Positions 46,892 through 55,334 are shown, counted from the first letter of the stretch. The stretch: 64,000 bases of DNA from JANPCX01 sp966211815 (GCA_966211815.1 CBIHOD010000012.1:1-64000); one strand, 5' to 3'. Numbers and translations are program-made. The notes: generated by a model not told the origin, from the sequence alone.

Positions 46892-46916
46892 CCGCCGCCA
46901 GGATTCCTGGCGGCGG
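46892..46916 (+). other. stable hairpin between carB and greA
   Basis: CCGCCGCCAGG-ATT-CCTGGCGGCGG, an 11-bp perfect stem, followed by CCTCACTTTTGG. It lies 28 bases after carB and 27 before greA. It may end carAB transcription partially or act in the greA leader; in E. coli greA transcription is attenuated by hairpins in a GraL leader. Confidence 0.6.
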
Positions 46917-46942
46917 CCTCACTTTTGGCTTCAGGATTTGCG

Positions 46943-47419
46943 ATGAACACCATCCCCATCACCAAACGCGGCGCGGAGAAACTCAAGGAAGAGCTGCACC
47001 GGCTCAAGTCGGTCGAGCGCCACGCGGTCATCCAGGCCATCGCCGAAGCTCGCGCGCAGGGCGACCTGTCCGAGAACGCGGAGTACGACGCCGCCAAGGA
47101 CAAGCAAGGCTTCATCGAAGGCCGCATCCTCGAGATCGAGGGCAAGCTGGCCACCGCCCAGATCATCGACCCGTCCACGCTGGATGCCGGCGGCCGCGTG
47201 GTCTTCGGCTCGACGGTCGACCTGGAGGACGAGGACAGCGGCGCGGCCGTGACCTACCAGATCGTCGGCGACGACGAGGCCGACCTCAAGCAAGGCCTGA
47301 TCTCCATCAGCTCCCCGATCGCCCGGGCCATGATCGGCAAGGAAGCCGGCGACGTGGCAGACGTGCAGGCGCCCGGCGGCGTCAAGCACTACGAGATCGT
47401 CGGGGTGCGCTATCTCTGA
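46943..47419 (+). CDS. greA: transcription elongation factor GreA
   Basis: 158-residue factor that rescues backtracked RNA polymerase by stimulating transcript cleavage. The coiled-coil start is MNTIPITKRGAEKLKEELHR, with the acidic tip DLSENAEYDAAKD (Asp/Glu pair) and the C-terminal FKBP-like domain ending VKHYEIVGVRYL. Length equals the E. coli protein (158). A downstream membrane gene follows with no clear start in between. Confidence 0.97.
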   Translation: MNTIPITKRGAEKLKEELHRLKSVERHAVIQAIAEARAQGDLSENAEYDAAKDKQGFIEGRILEIEGKLATAQIIDPSTLDAGGRVVFGSTVDLEDEDSGAAVTYQIVGDDEADLKQGLISISSPIARAMIGKEAGDVADVQAPGGVKHYEIVGVRYL

Positions 47420-47459
47420 CACGGCAGCCGCGCCGCGGCCGGGCGGCACCGCCCGGCGC

Positions 47460-47867
47460 TTGGCGCTGGTGGTGGCGCTGTGCTGGCTGGGCCTGCTGCT
47501 GACGCTGGCGCTTTCAGCGGCGCCCAGCGCATTCGCCGTGCTGCCGCACGACCAGGCGGGGCGCTTCGTCAGCCGGGTCTTCAAACAGGAGGCGCATGCG
47601 GGCCTGGCCTTCGGCGCGTTCTTGTTGATCGCGCTGCGCGGCAGGGCGGAGGGCGCCAAGGTCAATGCCGAGACGATCCTGGTGTTCGCCGCCGTGTTCT
47701 GCACGGTGGCGGGTTATTTCGCGCTGCAGCCCATCCTGGCGCAGGCGAAAGCCGGCCAGACGGCTTGGCCGTTCGCCGCCTGGCACGGCGTGTCGATGGT
47801 TTTTTTCTCGGTGAAGGCTTTGCTGGTCGGCGCCCTGGGCTGGCGCTTGTCGGCGCATCGGCCCTGA
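47460..47867 (+). CDS. DUF4149-like membrane protein
   Basis: About 135 residues and four hydrophobic segments: LVVALCWLGLLLTLALSA, AGLAFGAFLLIAL, ETILVFAAVFCTVAGYFA, FFSVKALLVGALGW. This layout resembles the DUF4149 family that often follows greA in Burkholderiales. The start is uncertain: TTG at 47460 is the only standard initiation codon near the first helix, and the greA stop is 40 bases upstream, so the ribosome may re-initiate. Function unknown. Confidence 0.75.
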   Translation: MALVVALCWLGLLLTLALSAAPSAFAVLPHDQAGRFVSRVFKQEAHAGLAFGAFLLIALRGRAEGAKVNAETILVFAAVFCTVAGYFALQPILAQAKAGQTAWPFAAWHGVSMVFFSVKALLVGALGWRLSAHRP

Positions 47868-47897
47868 CCTCACCCCGGGCCCAAGCCCGGCGAGGCG

Positions 47898-48371
47898 TCA
47901 CTCGGCCGCGGTCTTCTTCACGCTGGTGTTGCGTTTCCTCGCGCGCTTGACCTCGCCGCCGGCCGCCAGCCGCTCGTTGCCTAGGATGGTGATTTTCTTC
48001 ACCTGAGCGCGGTGGTTGCCGCTCTTGGAGAACTTCACCACTTTGACGACTTTCGGGCCCGGCATGCGCCCTTCGCGCTCGACCTTTTCCTTCTCGGGCA
48101 CCGGGCGCCAGAACACCAGCAGCTTGCCGATGTGTTGAACCGGCGCGGCGTCCAAAGCGTCCGCCAGTTCGGTGAACATGGATTCGCGGGTGGCGCGTTC
48201 GTCGGAGAACACGCGAACCTTGATCAAACCGTGGGCGTTCAAGGCGGCGTCGATTTCCTTCTTGACGGAGGCGGTCAAGCCTTCGTTGCCGATGAGGACG
48301 ATGGGATTCAGGTGGTGTGCGTCGGCGCGCTTGGAACGGCGTTCCGCCGTGGTCAGGATGAGGGCAGGCAT
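47898..48371 (-). CDS. yhbY: CRM-domain RNA-binding protein, YhbY family
   Basis: 157 residues. The first ~100 residues form the CRM domain found in YhbY (LTTAERRSKRADAHHLNPIV and IGNEGLTASVKKEIDAALNA, then HGLIKVRVFSDERATRE). YhbY binds pre-50S subunits and 23S rRNA. A basic C-terminal tail (about 50 residues: KVVKVVKFSKSGNHRAQVKK) is absent from E. coli YhbY (97 residues). It is divergent from rlmE with only 20 bases between start codons. Confidence 0.92.
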   Translation of the reverse strand: MPALILTTAERRSKRADAHHLNPIVLIGNEGLTASVKKEIDAALNAHGLIKVRVFSDERATRESMFTELADALDAAPVQHIGKLLVFWRPVPEKEKVEREGRMPGPKVVKVVKFSKSGNHRAQVKKITILGNERLAAGGEVKRARKRNTSVKKTAAE

Positions 48372-48391
48372 CCGCCTATTATCAAGGCAGT

Positions 48392-49060
48392 ATGAAAATC
48401 CAATCCAAAAGTAAGAAAGTAAAGGCCTGGTTGCATGACCACGTGGGCGACCCCTACGTGAAATTGGCTCAGAAAGACGGCTACCGCGCCCGGGCCGCCT
48501 ACAAACTCAAGGAAATCGACGAAGCTTTCGGCCTGTTGAAACCCGGCCAGACGGTGGTCGACCTGGGGGCCGCGCCGGGCGCATGGAGCCAGTACGTCCG
48601 GCGCAAATTCGCGCCCCGGCAGGCGGGCGTCGGCGGGGCCGCCGTCGGCGAATTGCAAGGCGCCATCATCGCGCTGGACATCCTCGAATTCGAGCCGATC
48701 GAAGGCGTTCATTTCATCCAGGGGGATTTCCGCGAGGAGTCGGTGGCGGCCCAGTTGCACGAGGCGTTGCAGGGCCGGTCCGTGGATGTGGTGATCTCCG
48801 ACATGGCCCCCAACTTGTCGGGCATCGAGAGCGCGGACGCCGCGCGCATGGTGCACCTGGTCGAGTTGGCGGTGGCTTTCGCCTTGGACCACCTCATCGA
48901 CAAGGGGGCGCTGGTGTGCAAGGTTTTCCATGGCAGCGGCCACGCCGAAGTCGTCAAACTCTTCAAGGACAGTTTCAAAGTGGTCAAACCCGTGAAACCG
49001 AAGGCTTCCCGGGACAGGTCGTCCGAAACATTCCTCGTCGGCATTGGCCCGAAACGGTGA
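48392..49060 (+). CDS. rlmE: 23S rRNA (uridine-2552-2'-O)-methyltransferase RlmE
   Basis: 222-residue heat-shock-type methyltransferase (FtsJ/RrmJ) that methylates U2552 in the 50S peptidyl-transferase region. SAM motif VVDLGAAPGAWSQYV (about residues 53-67), catalytic Lys-Asp-Lys-Glu arrangement including SRAAYKLKEID-like RARAAYKL, ISDMAPNLSG with the Asp, and LVCKVFHGSG. An ATG with weak ribosome site 20 bases from yhbY. ftsH follows in the same direction after 204 bases. Confidence 0.95.
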   Translation: MKIQSKSKKVKAWLHDHVGDPYVKLAQKDGYRARAAYKLKEIDEAFGLLKPGQTVVDLGAAPGAWSQYVRRKFAPRQAGVGGAAVGELQGAIIALDILEFEPIEGVHFIQGDFREESVAAQLHEALQGRSVDVVISDMAPNLSGIESADAARMVHLVELAVAFALDHLIDKGALVCKVFHGSGHAEVVKLFKDSFKVVKPVKPKASRDRSSETFLVGIGPKR

Positions 49061-49144
49061 AAACCCTAGGGCAATCCCCCCGGTTCGATGCCATTCCGTC
49101 AAGAAGACACATCTATGCCGTGGATATTCGCGGCTTGCCGCGGG

Positions 49145-49173
49145 CTTGACTGGCATAAACTACGCCTCATATA
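49145..49173 (+). promoter_or_regulatory. sigma-32-like promoter of ftsH
   Basis: CTTGACT (49145-49151), 13 bases, then CCTCATATA (49165-49173) resembles the heat-shock consensus CTTGAA-N13-15-CCCCATNT. A housekeeping reading (TTGACT, 18 bases, TATACC) also fits the same region. It lies 92 bases before the ftsH start. The rest of the 204-base rlmE-ftsH gap shows nothing else clear. Confidence 0.5.
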
Positions 49174-49264
49174 CCGACCGTGGCGGCAAATGCTTGCGCG
49201 CGCATGAAAAAAATGCGCCGGGCACGCGCCTTGAAGCGGAAGCTAATGGAAAGAAGGACGCGCG

Positions 49265-51172
49265 GTGAACAATCAATGGTTTTCTAAAGTCGCTGTGTGG
49301 TTGGTGATTGCGCTGGTGCTGTTCACGGTGTTCAAACAGTTCGACCGCGGCGCAGCCCAGGCCAACCAGATCGGCTATTCCGATTTCCTCGAAGAGGTGC
49401 GCAGCAAGCGCATCAAGAGCGTCGTCCTGCAGGAAGGCCCGGCTGGCACCGAGATCGTGGCCGTCACCTCGGACGACAAGCGCTTGCGCAGCACCGCCAC
49501 CTACCTCGATCGCGGCCTGGTGGGCGACCTGATCAACAACGGCGTGAAATTCGACGTCAAGCCGCGCGAAGAGCCGTCGATCCTCATGAGCATCCTGGTC
49601 TCGTGGGGGCCGATGCTGCTGCTGATCGGCGTCTGGATCTATTTCATGCGCCAGATGCAGGGCGGCGGCAAGGGCGGGGCGTTCAGCTTCGGCAAGTCCA
49701 AGGCGCGGATGCTCGACGAGGCCAACAATTCCACCACCTTCGCCGACGTCGCCGGTTGCGACGAGGCCAAGGAAGAGGTCAAGGAACTGGTCGACTTCCT
49801 GAAAGACCCGCAGAAGTTCCAGAAATTGGGCGGCCGCATCCCCCGCGGCGTCCTGCTGGTCGGCCCTCCCGGCACCGGCAAGACCCTGCTGGCCAAGGCG
49901 ATCGCCGGCGAGGCCAAGGTGCCTTTCTTCAGCATTTCGGGCTCCGACTTCGTCGAGATGTTCGTCGGCGTGGGCGCGGCCCGCGTTCGCGACATGTTCG
50001 AGCAGGCCAAGAAGAGCGCGCCTTGCATCATCTTCGTCGACGAAATCGACGCTGTCGGCCGCCACCGTGGCGCCGGCCTGGGCGGCGGCAACGACGAGCG
50101 CGAGCAGACCCTGAACCAGATGCTGGTCGAGATGGACGGCTTCGAGACCAACCTCGGCGTGATCGTGATGGCCGCGACCAACCGCCCCGACATCCTCGAC
50201 CCCGCCTTGCTGCGCCCCGGCCGCTTCGACCGCCAGGTCTACGTGACCCTGCCCGACGTGCGCGGCCGCGAGCAGATCCTCAACGTCCACATGCGCAAGG
50301 TGCCGGTGGGCCAGGACATCCGCGCCGACATCCTGGCGCGCGGCACGCCGGGTTTCTCGGGCGCCGATCTGGCCAACCTGGTCAACGAAGCCGCGCTTTT
50401 CGCCGCCCGCCGGAATGGCCGGGTCGTCGAGATGGCCGACTTCGAGAAGGCCAAGGACAAGATCATGATGGGCCCCGAGCGCAAGTCCATGATCATGCCG
50501 GAGGAAGAGCGCAAGAACACCGCCTACCACGAAGCGGGCCATGCCCTGGTGGCGCGGTTGATGCCCAAGACCGATCCGGTGCACAAGGTCACGGTGATCC
50601 CCCGCGGCCGCGCGCTGGGCGTGACGATGCAACTGCCCGAGAACGACCGCTACAGCCTCGACAAGGAGCGCATGCTTTCCACCATTTCGGTGCTGTTCGG
50701 CGGGCGCATCGCGGAAGAGGTGTTCATGAACCAGATGACCACCGGCGCCTCCAACGACTTCGAGCGGGCCACCCAGATCGCCCGCGACATGGTCACCCGC
50801 TACGGCATGACCGACGAGCTCGGCCCGATGGTCTATGCCGAGAACGAAGGCGAAGTGTTCCTGGGGCGGTCCGTCACGAAGACGACGTCGATGTCCGAAG
50901 AGACGATGCGCAAGGTCGATGCGGTGATCCGCCGCATCATCGACGAGCAGTACCACATCGCCCGCAAGCTCATCGAAGACAACCAGGACAAGATGCACGT
51001 GATGGCCAAGGCCCTGCTGGAATGGGAAACCATCGATTCGGAGCAGATCGACGACATCATGAGCGGCCGTCCGCCGCGTCCGCCCAAGGACTGGACGCCT
51101 GGCGCGAACAACCGGCCTCCCGGTGGCGGGCCCGCTGCTCCGGTCGCCGACGGCGCGCCGGCCGCGGCTTGA
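49265..51172 (+). CDS. ftsH: ATP-dependent zinc metalloprotease FtsH
   Basis: 635-residue inner-membrane AAA+ protease that degrades misfolded membrane proteins and regulators. Two membrane helices (about residues 9-26 and 109-128) flank a periplasmic domain; then Walker A GPPGTGKT near 200, Walker B IIFVDEIDAVG, the second region of homology (ATNRPDILDPALLRPGRFDR) and the zinc site HEAGH near residue 420. The C-terminus has a Pro/Gly-rich tail. GTG is the start, after GAAGGACG. A sigma-32-like promoter precedes it. Confidence 0.97.
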   Translation: MNNQWFSKVAVWLVIALVLFTVFKQFDRGAAQANQIGYSDFLEEVRSKRIKSVVLQEGPAGTEIVAVTSDDKRLRSTATYLDRGLVGDLINNGVKFDVKPREEPSILMSILVSWGPMLLLIGVWIYFMRQMQGGGKGGAFSFGKSKARMLDEANNSTTFADVAGCDEAKEEVKELVDFLKDPQKFQKLGGRIPRGVLLVGPPGTGKTLLAKAIAGEAKVPFFSISGSDFVEMFVGVGAARVRDMFEQAKKSAPCIIFVDEIDAVGRHRGAGLGGGNDEREQTLNQMLVEMDGFETNLGVIVMAATNRPDILDPALLRPGRFDRQVYVTLPDVRGREQILNVHMRKVPVGQDIRADILARGTPGFSGADLANLVNEAALFAARRNGRVVEMADFEKAKDKIMMGPERKSMIMPEEERKNTAYHEAGHALVARLMPKTDPVHKVTVIPRGRALGVTMQLPENDRYSLDKERMLSTISVLFGGRIAEEVFMNQMTTGASNDFERATQIARDMVTRYGMTDELGPMVYAENEGEVFLGRSVTKTTSMSEETMRKVDAVIRRIIDEQYHIARKLIEDNQDKMHVMAKALLEWETIDSEQIDDIMSGRPPRPPKDWTPGANNRPPGGGPAAPVADGAPAAA

Positions 51173-51205
51173 CGACGACCGCGCCGGGCAGCCTTTCGAC
51201 GCGTC

Positions 51206-51230
51206 AAACGGGGCTTCGGCCCCGTTTCTT
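51206..51230 (+). terminator. intrinsic terminator after ftsH
   Basis: AAACGGGGC-TTCG-GCCCCGTTT followed by CTT, a 9-bp stem with a stable tetraloop, 34 bases after the ftsH stop and 34 before folP. Confidence 0.85.
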
Positions 51231-51263
51231 CATCCAGGCCCGAGTTTTCACTTTCAACCGCCG

Positions 51264-52121
51264 ATGGACACCTGGCAAACCACCCGCCACCGGATAGACC
51301 TGTCCACGCCGCGGGTGATGGGCATCGTCAATGTCACGCCCGACTCTTTTTCCGATGGGGGGGCCCATGGCGATGTGGGCCGGGACGCGCGGTCGGCCAT
51401 CCGTCATTGCGAACAGCTGCTGCGCGACGGCGCGGACATCCTGGACATCGGGGGCGAATCCAGCCGGCCCGGCGCCCAGGCGGTCCCGTTGGAAGAAGAG
51501 ACGCGGCGCGTCTGGCCCGTGCTGCAGGCCGCCCTGGGCATGGGATGCCCGGTTTCCCTCGACACCGTCAAACCCGAGCTGATGCGCAAGGCGCTCGACA
51601 TCGGTGTGGACATCGTCAATGACATCCATGCATTGCGCGCCGAGGGCGCCCTGGAGCTGGTCGCCGCGCATCCGTCGTGCGGTGTCTGCCTGATGCACAT
51701 GCAGGGCAGCCCCGCCGACATGCAGGTCGCGCCGAGTTACGCCGGCGGCGACGTCGTCGGCCAGGTGGCGGACTTCCTCAGGCTTCGCGCGCGGAGCCTG
51801 CGGGCGGCCGGTGTGGCGCCCGAGCGGGTGGTGCTGGACCCCGGCATCGGCTTCGGCAAGACGCCGCAGGACAACTGGAGCCTGCTCCGGCGCCAGGACG
51901 AGTTCTTGGCGCTGGGCCATGCTTTGCTCGTGGGGTGGTCCCGCAAATCCACGCTCGGCGAACTCACCGGCCGCCCGGTGGGCCAGCGCTCGGCCGCCAG
52001 CCTGGCGGCGGCCTTGGCCGCGGTGCACCGCGGCGCGCGCGTCGTCCGCGTGCACGACGTCGCCCAAACGGTGGATGCCTTGAAAGTCTGGGCCGCCGCG
52101 GGAAATTTGGCACTGAAATGA
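51264..52121 (+). CDS. folP: dihydropteroate synthase
   Basis: 285-residue enzyme joining p-aminobenzoate to dihydropterin pyrophosphate in folate synthesis; the target of sulfonamides. Family blocks: VMGIVNVTPDSFSDGGA, DGADILDIGGESSRPGA, VDIVNDIHAL, LMHMQGSPADMQ, VLDPGIGFGKTPQDN and VGWSRKSTLGELTG. A run of seven G (about 51357-51363) codes the GGG-GGG-containing SDGGAH turn. ATG at 51264 was chosen as the family start. It precedes glmM, a common pairing downstream of ftsH. Confidence 0.96.
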   Translation: MDTWQTTRHRIDLSTPRVMGIVNVTPDSFSDGGAHGDVGRDARSAIRHCEQLLRDGADILDIGGESSRPGAQAVPLEEETRRVWPVLQAALGMGCPVSLDTVKPELMRKALDIGVDIVNDIHALRAEGALELVAAHPSCGVCLMHMQGSPADMQVAPSYAGGDVVGQVADFLRLRARSLRAAGVAPERVVLDPGIGFGKTPQDNWSLLRRQDEFLALGHALLVGWSRKSTLGELTGRPVGQRSAASLAAALAAVHRGARVVRVHDVAQTVDALKVWAAAGNLALK

Positions 52122-52247
52122 AGCCGGTGCCGCGCAGGGAAACCCGCTTGCATGACAGACAATGCCGCGCTGGCGGTGGTGCCGGGTGCCCGGCCATCGT
52201 CGATCAGGACAGCGTTCAGTCGCCATAAGAACAGGAGGCAGGCAGCC

Positions 52248-53615
52248 ATGACAGCGAGTCGCAACTATTTCGGAACCGACGGCATCCGCGGCACTGTGGG
52301 CCAATACCCCATCACCGCTGATTTCATGCTGCGCCTGGGCCACGCCGTGGGCCGGGTCCTGCGGCAGACGGAGAGCCGGCCGACCGTGCTGATCGGCAAG
52401 GACACCCGGGTTTCCGGCTACATGATCGAATCGGCTTTGGAGGCGGGTTTCGCATCCGCCGGCGTGGATGTGCTGCTGACGGGGCCGCTGCCGACCCCAG
52501 GGGTGGCTTATCTGACCCGGGCATTGCGCTTGAGCCTCGGCGTCGTCATCAGCGCATCCCACAACCCCTTCGGCGACAACGGGGTGAAATTCTTCTCCGC
52601 ACGCGGAGAGAAACTGCCGGACGCCTGGGAGCAAAGCGTCGAAACGGCCATCGGCGAGCCGCGGCAGTGGGTGGATTCCGCGGCGCTGGGCCGCGCGCGG
52701 CGCCTCGGGGACGCGCAAGGCCGTTACATCGAGTTTTGCAAAAGCACGATCGACAGCGACCTGACGCTCAAAGGCCTGAAGATCGTCGTCGACGCCGCCC
52801 ATGGCGCCGCCTACCATGTCGCGCCCGATGTTTTCCACGAGTTGGGCGCCGAAGTCGTTTCCATCGGCTGCCAGCCGGACGGTTTCAACATCAACAAAGG
52901 CTTCGGCGCGACCGCGCCGGAAGCGCTGCTGCAGGCGGTCAAGGAGCACGGCGCCGACTATGGCGTCGCCCTGGACGGCGATGCCGACCGCCTGCAACTC
53001 GTCGATGCGGCAGGCCGGCTCTACAACGGGGACGAGTTGCTTTACCTCATGCTGGCCGACAGGCTGGCCCAGGGGCAGGCCGTGCCGGGCGTCGTCGGAA
53101 CTTTGATGACCAACATGGCGGTGGAGTTGGCGGTGCGCTCGTCCGGCGTGGATTTCATCCGGGCGAAGGTGGGCGACCGCTATGTCCTGGAAGAACTCGC
53201 CGCGCGCGGTTGGCTGCTGGGCGGGGAAGGGTCGGGCCATTTGCTGGCGCTCGACAAGCACACCACCGGCGACGGCATCGTCAGCGCGCTGCAGGTGCTG
53301 CAGACGGTCAAGCGCAGCGGGCGTTCCCTGGCCCAGCAATTGGAAAAGGTGGTGCTGTTCCCGCAAACCCTGGTCAATGTCAGGCTGCAGCCCGGCCAGG
53401 ACTGGAAATCCAGCCCCGGCCTGGAGGAGGCCCAGGCGGCGGTGCTCAAGGAGCTGGGTTCAGACGGCCGGGTGCTGATCCGGCCTTCCGGCACCGAGCC
53501 GCTGGTGCGGGTGATGGTCGAAGCCCGGGAGGCAGGGCAGGCCCGGGAGTGCGCCGAGCGCATTGCTTCCACATTGCGCCGGCCCGGCGAGTCCGCCGGG
53601 GCCGCAGCGCATTGA
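52248..53615 (+). CDS. glmM: phosphoglucosamine mutase
   Basis: 455-residue enzyme converting glucosamine 6-phosphate to glucosamine 1-phosphate for peptidoglycan and LPS precursors. It starts with RNYFGTDGIRGTVGQYPIT; the phosphorylated serine (about residue 104) is in VVISASHNPFGDNG; metal-binding loop DGDADRLQLVD; sugar loop GEGSGHLLALDKH; phosphate loop RPSGTEPLVRVM. A perfect AGGAGG lies 11 bases before ATG. Confidence 0.97.
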   Translation: MTASRNYFGTDGIRGTVGQYPITADFMLRLGHAVGRVLRQTESRPTVLIGKDTRVSGYMIESALEAGFASAGVDVLLTGPLPTPGVAYLTRALRLSLGVVISASHNPFGDNGVKFFSARGEKLPDAWEQSVETAIGEPRQWVDSAALGRARRLGDAQGRYIEFCKSTIDSDLTLKGLKIVVDAAHGAAYHVAPDVFHELGAEVVSIGCQPDGFNINKGFGATAPEALLQAVKEHGADYGVALDGDADRLQLVDAAGRLYNGDELLYLMLADRLAQGQAVPGVVGTLMTNMAVELAVRSSGVDFIRAKVGDRYVLEELAARGWLLGGEGSGHLLALDKHTTGDGIVSALQVLQTVKRSGRSLAQQLEKVVLFPQTLVNVRLQPGQDWKSSPGLEEAQAAVLKELGSDGRVLIRPSGTEPLVRVMVEAREAGQARECAERIASTLRRPGESAGAAAH

Positions 53616-53654
53616 GGGAACAAAAAAGAGGCGTGCCGACCTGCCGCTCGGTAC

Positions 53655-53674
53655 GCCGACGGTCGTCGGCTTTT
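53655..53674 (+). terminator. probable terminator after glmM
   Basis: GCCGAC-GGTC-GTCGGC followed by TTTT, 39 bases after the stop; a further imperfect dyad (GGCGTGCC with GGTACGCC) lies just upstream. The stem is short, so efficiency is uncertain. The remaining stretch to 53831 shows no other feature except the AAAGGAGA ribosome site of the next small gene. Confidence 0.55.
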
Positions 53675-53831
53675 GTCGCAACGCACGGCTGATTTCCGAT
53701 GCCGTCCGCGATCCCGTGGCGGTTTCCTCGCAGGCACTGCTCTTGCTTGTCGTTTTGAACAGCTTGCTCGCCGCCGCATGATGGGTCCATCGGCTCATCG
53801 GGCGTCCGGGCGCGACAAAGGAGACAAGCAA

Positions 53832-54077
53832 GTGTCACATTGGAACCGCTCCGCACCCGACAAGCCCATGGCACCGCCCGGCGCTCCCGCCCCCCTGGAA
53901 ACAGGCGTGTCGGCGGATTGGGTCGATGAAGTCAAGCAGTGGTATCTGACGGGCAGCAGGCGGTTGGCGCCCCTTGCCGGAAGCCGCCCCATTCGTCCCG
54001 ATTCCACCGCCCATCCCCTCGAAGACGCATCCGGGCCGGACGCCGTGCCGTCGTTCCGGCATCCGCCGAAAGATTGA
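53832..54077 (+). CDS. small hypothetical protein upstream of pstS
   Basis: 81 residues with no family that I recognise. It starts at GTG and has a strong ribosome site (AAAGGAGA, 7-8 bases before). Composition is Pro/Ala/Arg-rich and disordered, except for a short amphipathic helix (VSADWVDEVKQWYLTGSRR). No signal peptide or membrane segment. Its first codons overlap one arm of a 13-bp inverted repeat whose other arm follows the stop codon; both arms contain TGTCAC, the PHO half-site. Position just before pstS suggests a phosphate link, but no function can be stated. Confidence 0.5.
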   Translation: MSHWNRSAPDKPMAPPGAPAPLETGVSADWVDEVKQWYLTGSRRLAPLAGSRPIRPDSTAHPLEDASGPDAVPSFRHPPKD

Positions 54078-54121
54078 CATCCACTTCGTTTTGTGACGAT
54101 GTCATGAATCCAATGTGACAC
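53832..54121. repeat. 13-bp inverted repeat framing the small gene
   Basis: GTGTCACATTGGA (53832-53844) and its exact complement TCCAATGTGACAC (54109-54121) lie 264 bases apart, one at the start codon and one 32 bases after the stop of the 81-codon gene. Each holds TGTCAC, as in PhoB half-sites. Confidence 0.6.
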
Positions 54122-54189
54122 CCTAAGTGCTTGTCTGGAAAGGGAAAACCTTCAGACTCCCGGTATGGGTGACCGCTGTCGCCGCTCAC

Positions 54190-54222
54190 GTCACAGGGTT
54201 GTCACAAAAGGCTCCTAAAGTC
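54190..54222 (+). promoter_or_regulatory. PHO box and promoter of pstS
   Basis: CGTCACA (54190-54196) and TGTCACA (54201-54207) are direct repeats spaced 11 bases, the PhoB-binding arrangement; a -10-like TAAAGT follows at 54217-54222, so the box replaces a -35 as in PhoB-activated promoters. It lies 48 bases before pstS. A second set of inverted TGTCAC sites is at 54091-54121. Confidence 0.8.
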
Positions 54223-54269
54223 TCGCCGATCCCAACCCACCACCCCTCGAAGGATTGAAAGGCGAGCCC

Positions 54270-55307
54270 ATGACCTCTTCCTTGTTCCGCAGCACTGTCG
54301 GTGCGATCGCCCTTGGTTTTTGCACCACCGCCGTGCTGGCCCAGGATGTGACCGGTGCAGGCGCCAGCTTCCCCGCGCCGCTTTACGCCAAATGGGCCGA
54401 CGCCTACAACAAGGCCACCGGCGCCCGCATCAACTACCAGTCCGTCGGTTCCGGTGCAGGCCTGCGCCAGATCCGCGGCAAGACGGTGGACTTCGGCGCC
54501 TCCGATGCGCCTCTGACCGACGAAGAATTGGCCAAGGACGGCCTGGTCCAGTTCCCGACGGTGATCGGCGGCGTGGTGCCTGTCGTCAACATCGCCGGCA
54601 TCGCCCCCGGCCAGATCAAGCTGAGCGGCCAGGTCCTCGGCAACATCTACCTGGGCAAGATCACGAAGTGGAACGACGCGGCCGTCACCGCGCTGAATCC
54701 CGGCGTGTCGCTGCCCGACGCGCAGATCCAAGTGGTGCGCCGCGCCGACGGCTCCGGCACCAGCTTCATCTTCACCAACTACCTCTCCAAGGTGAACGCC
54801 GAATGGAAGAGCAAGGTGGGCGAGGGCACGGCCGTGAACTGGCCGATCGGCGCCGGTGGCAAGGGCAACGAAGGTGTGGCCGCTTTCGTTGGCCGTCTGC
54901 CCAACTCGATCGGCTACGTCGAATACGCCTATGTGAAGCAGAACAAGATGACTTACGCCCTGCTGCGCAACAAGGACGGCAACTTCGTCGGGCCCGACGA
55001 TGTCAACTTCAAAGCCGCGGCCGCGAACGCCGAATGGTCCAAGTCGTTCTACCAGGTGCTCACCGAGCAGTCCGGCAAGGATGCCTGGCCGATCACCGGC
55101 GCGACCTTCATCATGATGCACAAGGCCCAGGACAAGCCCGCCCAGGCCGCCAACACGCTCAAGTTCTTCGACTGGGCCTACGCCAACGGCGACCAGATGG
55201 CCACCGACCTGGAGTACGTCGCCCTGCCCGACAGCGTCAAGCAACTGGTGCGCAAGCAGTGGGGCGAGGTCAAGGACGCCGCCGGCAAGGCCGTCGCATT
55301 CAAGTGA
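54270..55307 (+). CDS. pstS: phosphate ABC transporter substrate-binding protein PstS
   Basis: 345-residue periplasmic protein binding inorganic phosphate with high affinity. Signal peptide ending AVLAQ; mature start DVTGAGASFPAPLYAKW; phosphate ligands in YQSVGSGAGLRQI, FGASDAPL, RRADGSGTSFIFTNYLSK, and SIGYVEYAY. ATG at 54270 has the complete signal. Induced by phosphate starvation through the PHO box. Followed by a hairpin and pstC. Confidence 0.96.
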   Translation: MTSSLFRSTVGAIALGFCTTAVLAQDVTGAGASFPAPLYAKWADAYNKATGARINYQSVGSGAGLRQIRGKTVDFGASDAPLTDEELAKDGLVQFPTVIGGVVPVVNIAGIAPGQIKLSGQVLGNIYLGKITKWNDAAVTALNPGVSLPDAQIQVVRRADGSGTSFIFTNYLSKVNAEWKSKVGEGTAVNWPIGAGGKGNEGVAAFVGRLPNSIGYVEYAYVKQNKMTYALLRNKDGNFVGPDDVNFKAAAANAEWSKSFYQVLTEQSGKDAWPITGATFIMMHKAQDKPAQAANTLKFFDWAYANGDQMATDLEYVALPDSVKQLVRKQWGEVKDAAGKAVAFK

Positions 55308-55334
55308 CCCCGCACTGACGGTGAGAAGCCGTCC

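Noticed and set aside
49044..49268. A 74-codon frame between rlmE and ftsH
   Set aside because: Overlaps both neighbours, has no good ribosome site and covers the ftsH promoter region.
49160..50998. A 612-codon frame opposite ftsH
   Set aside because: Antisense shadow of a GC-rich gene; no family features.
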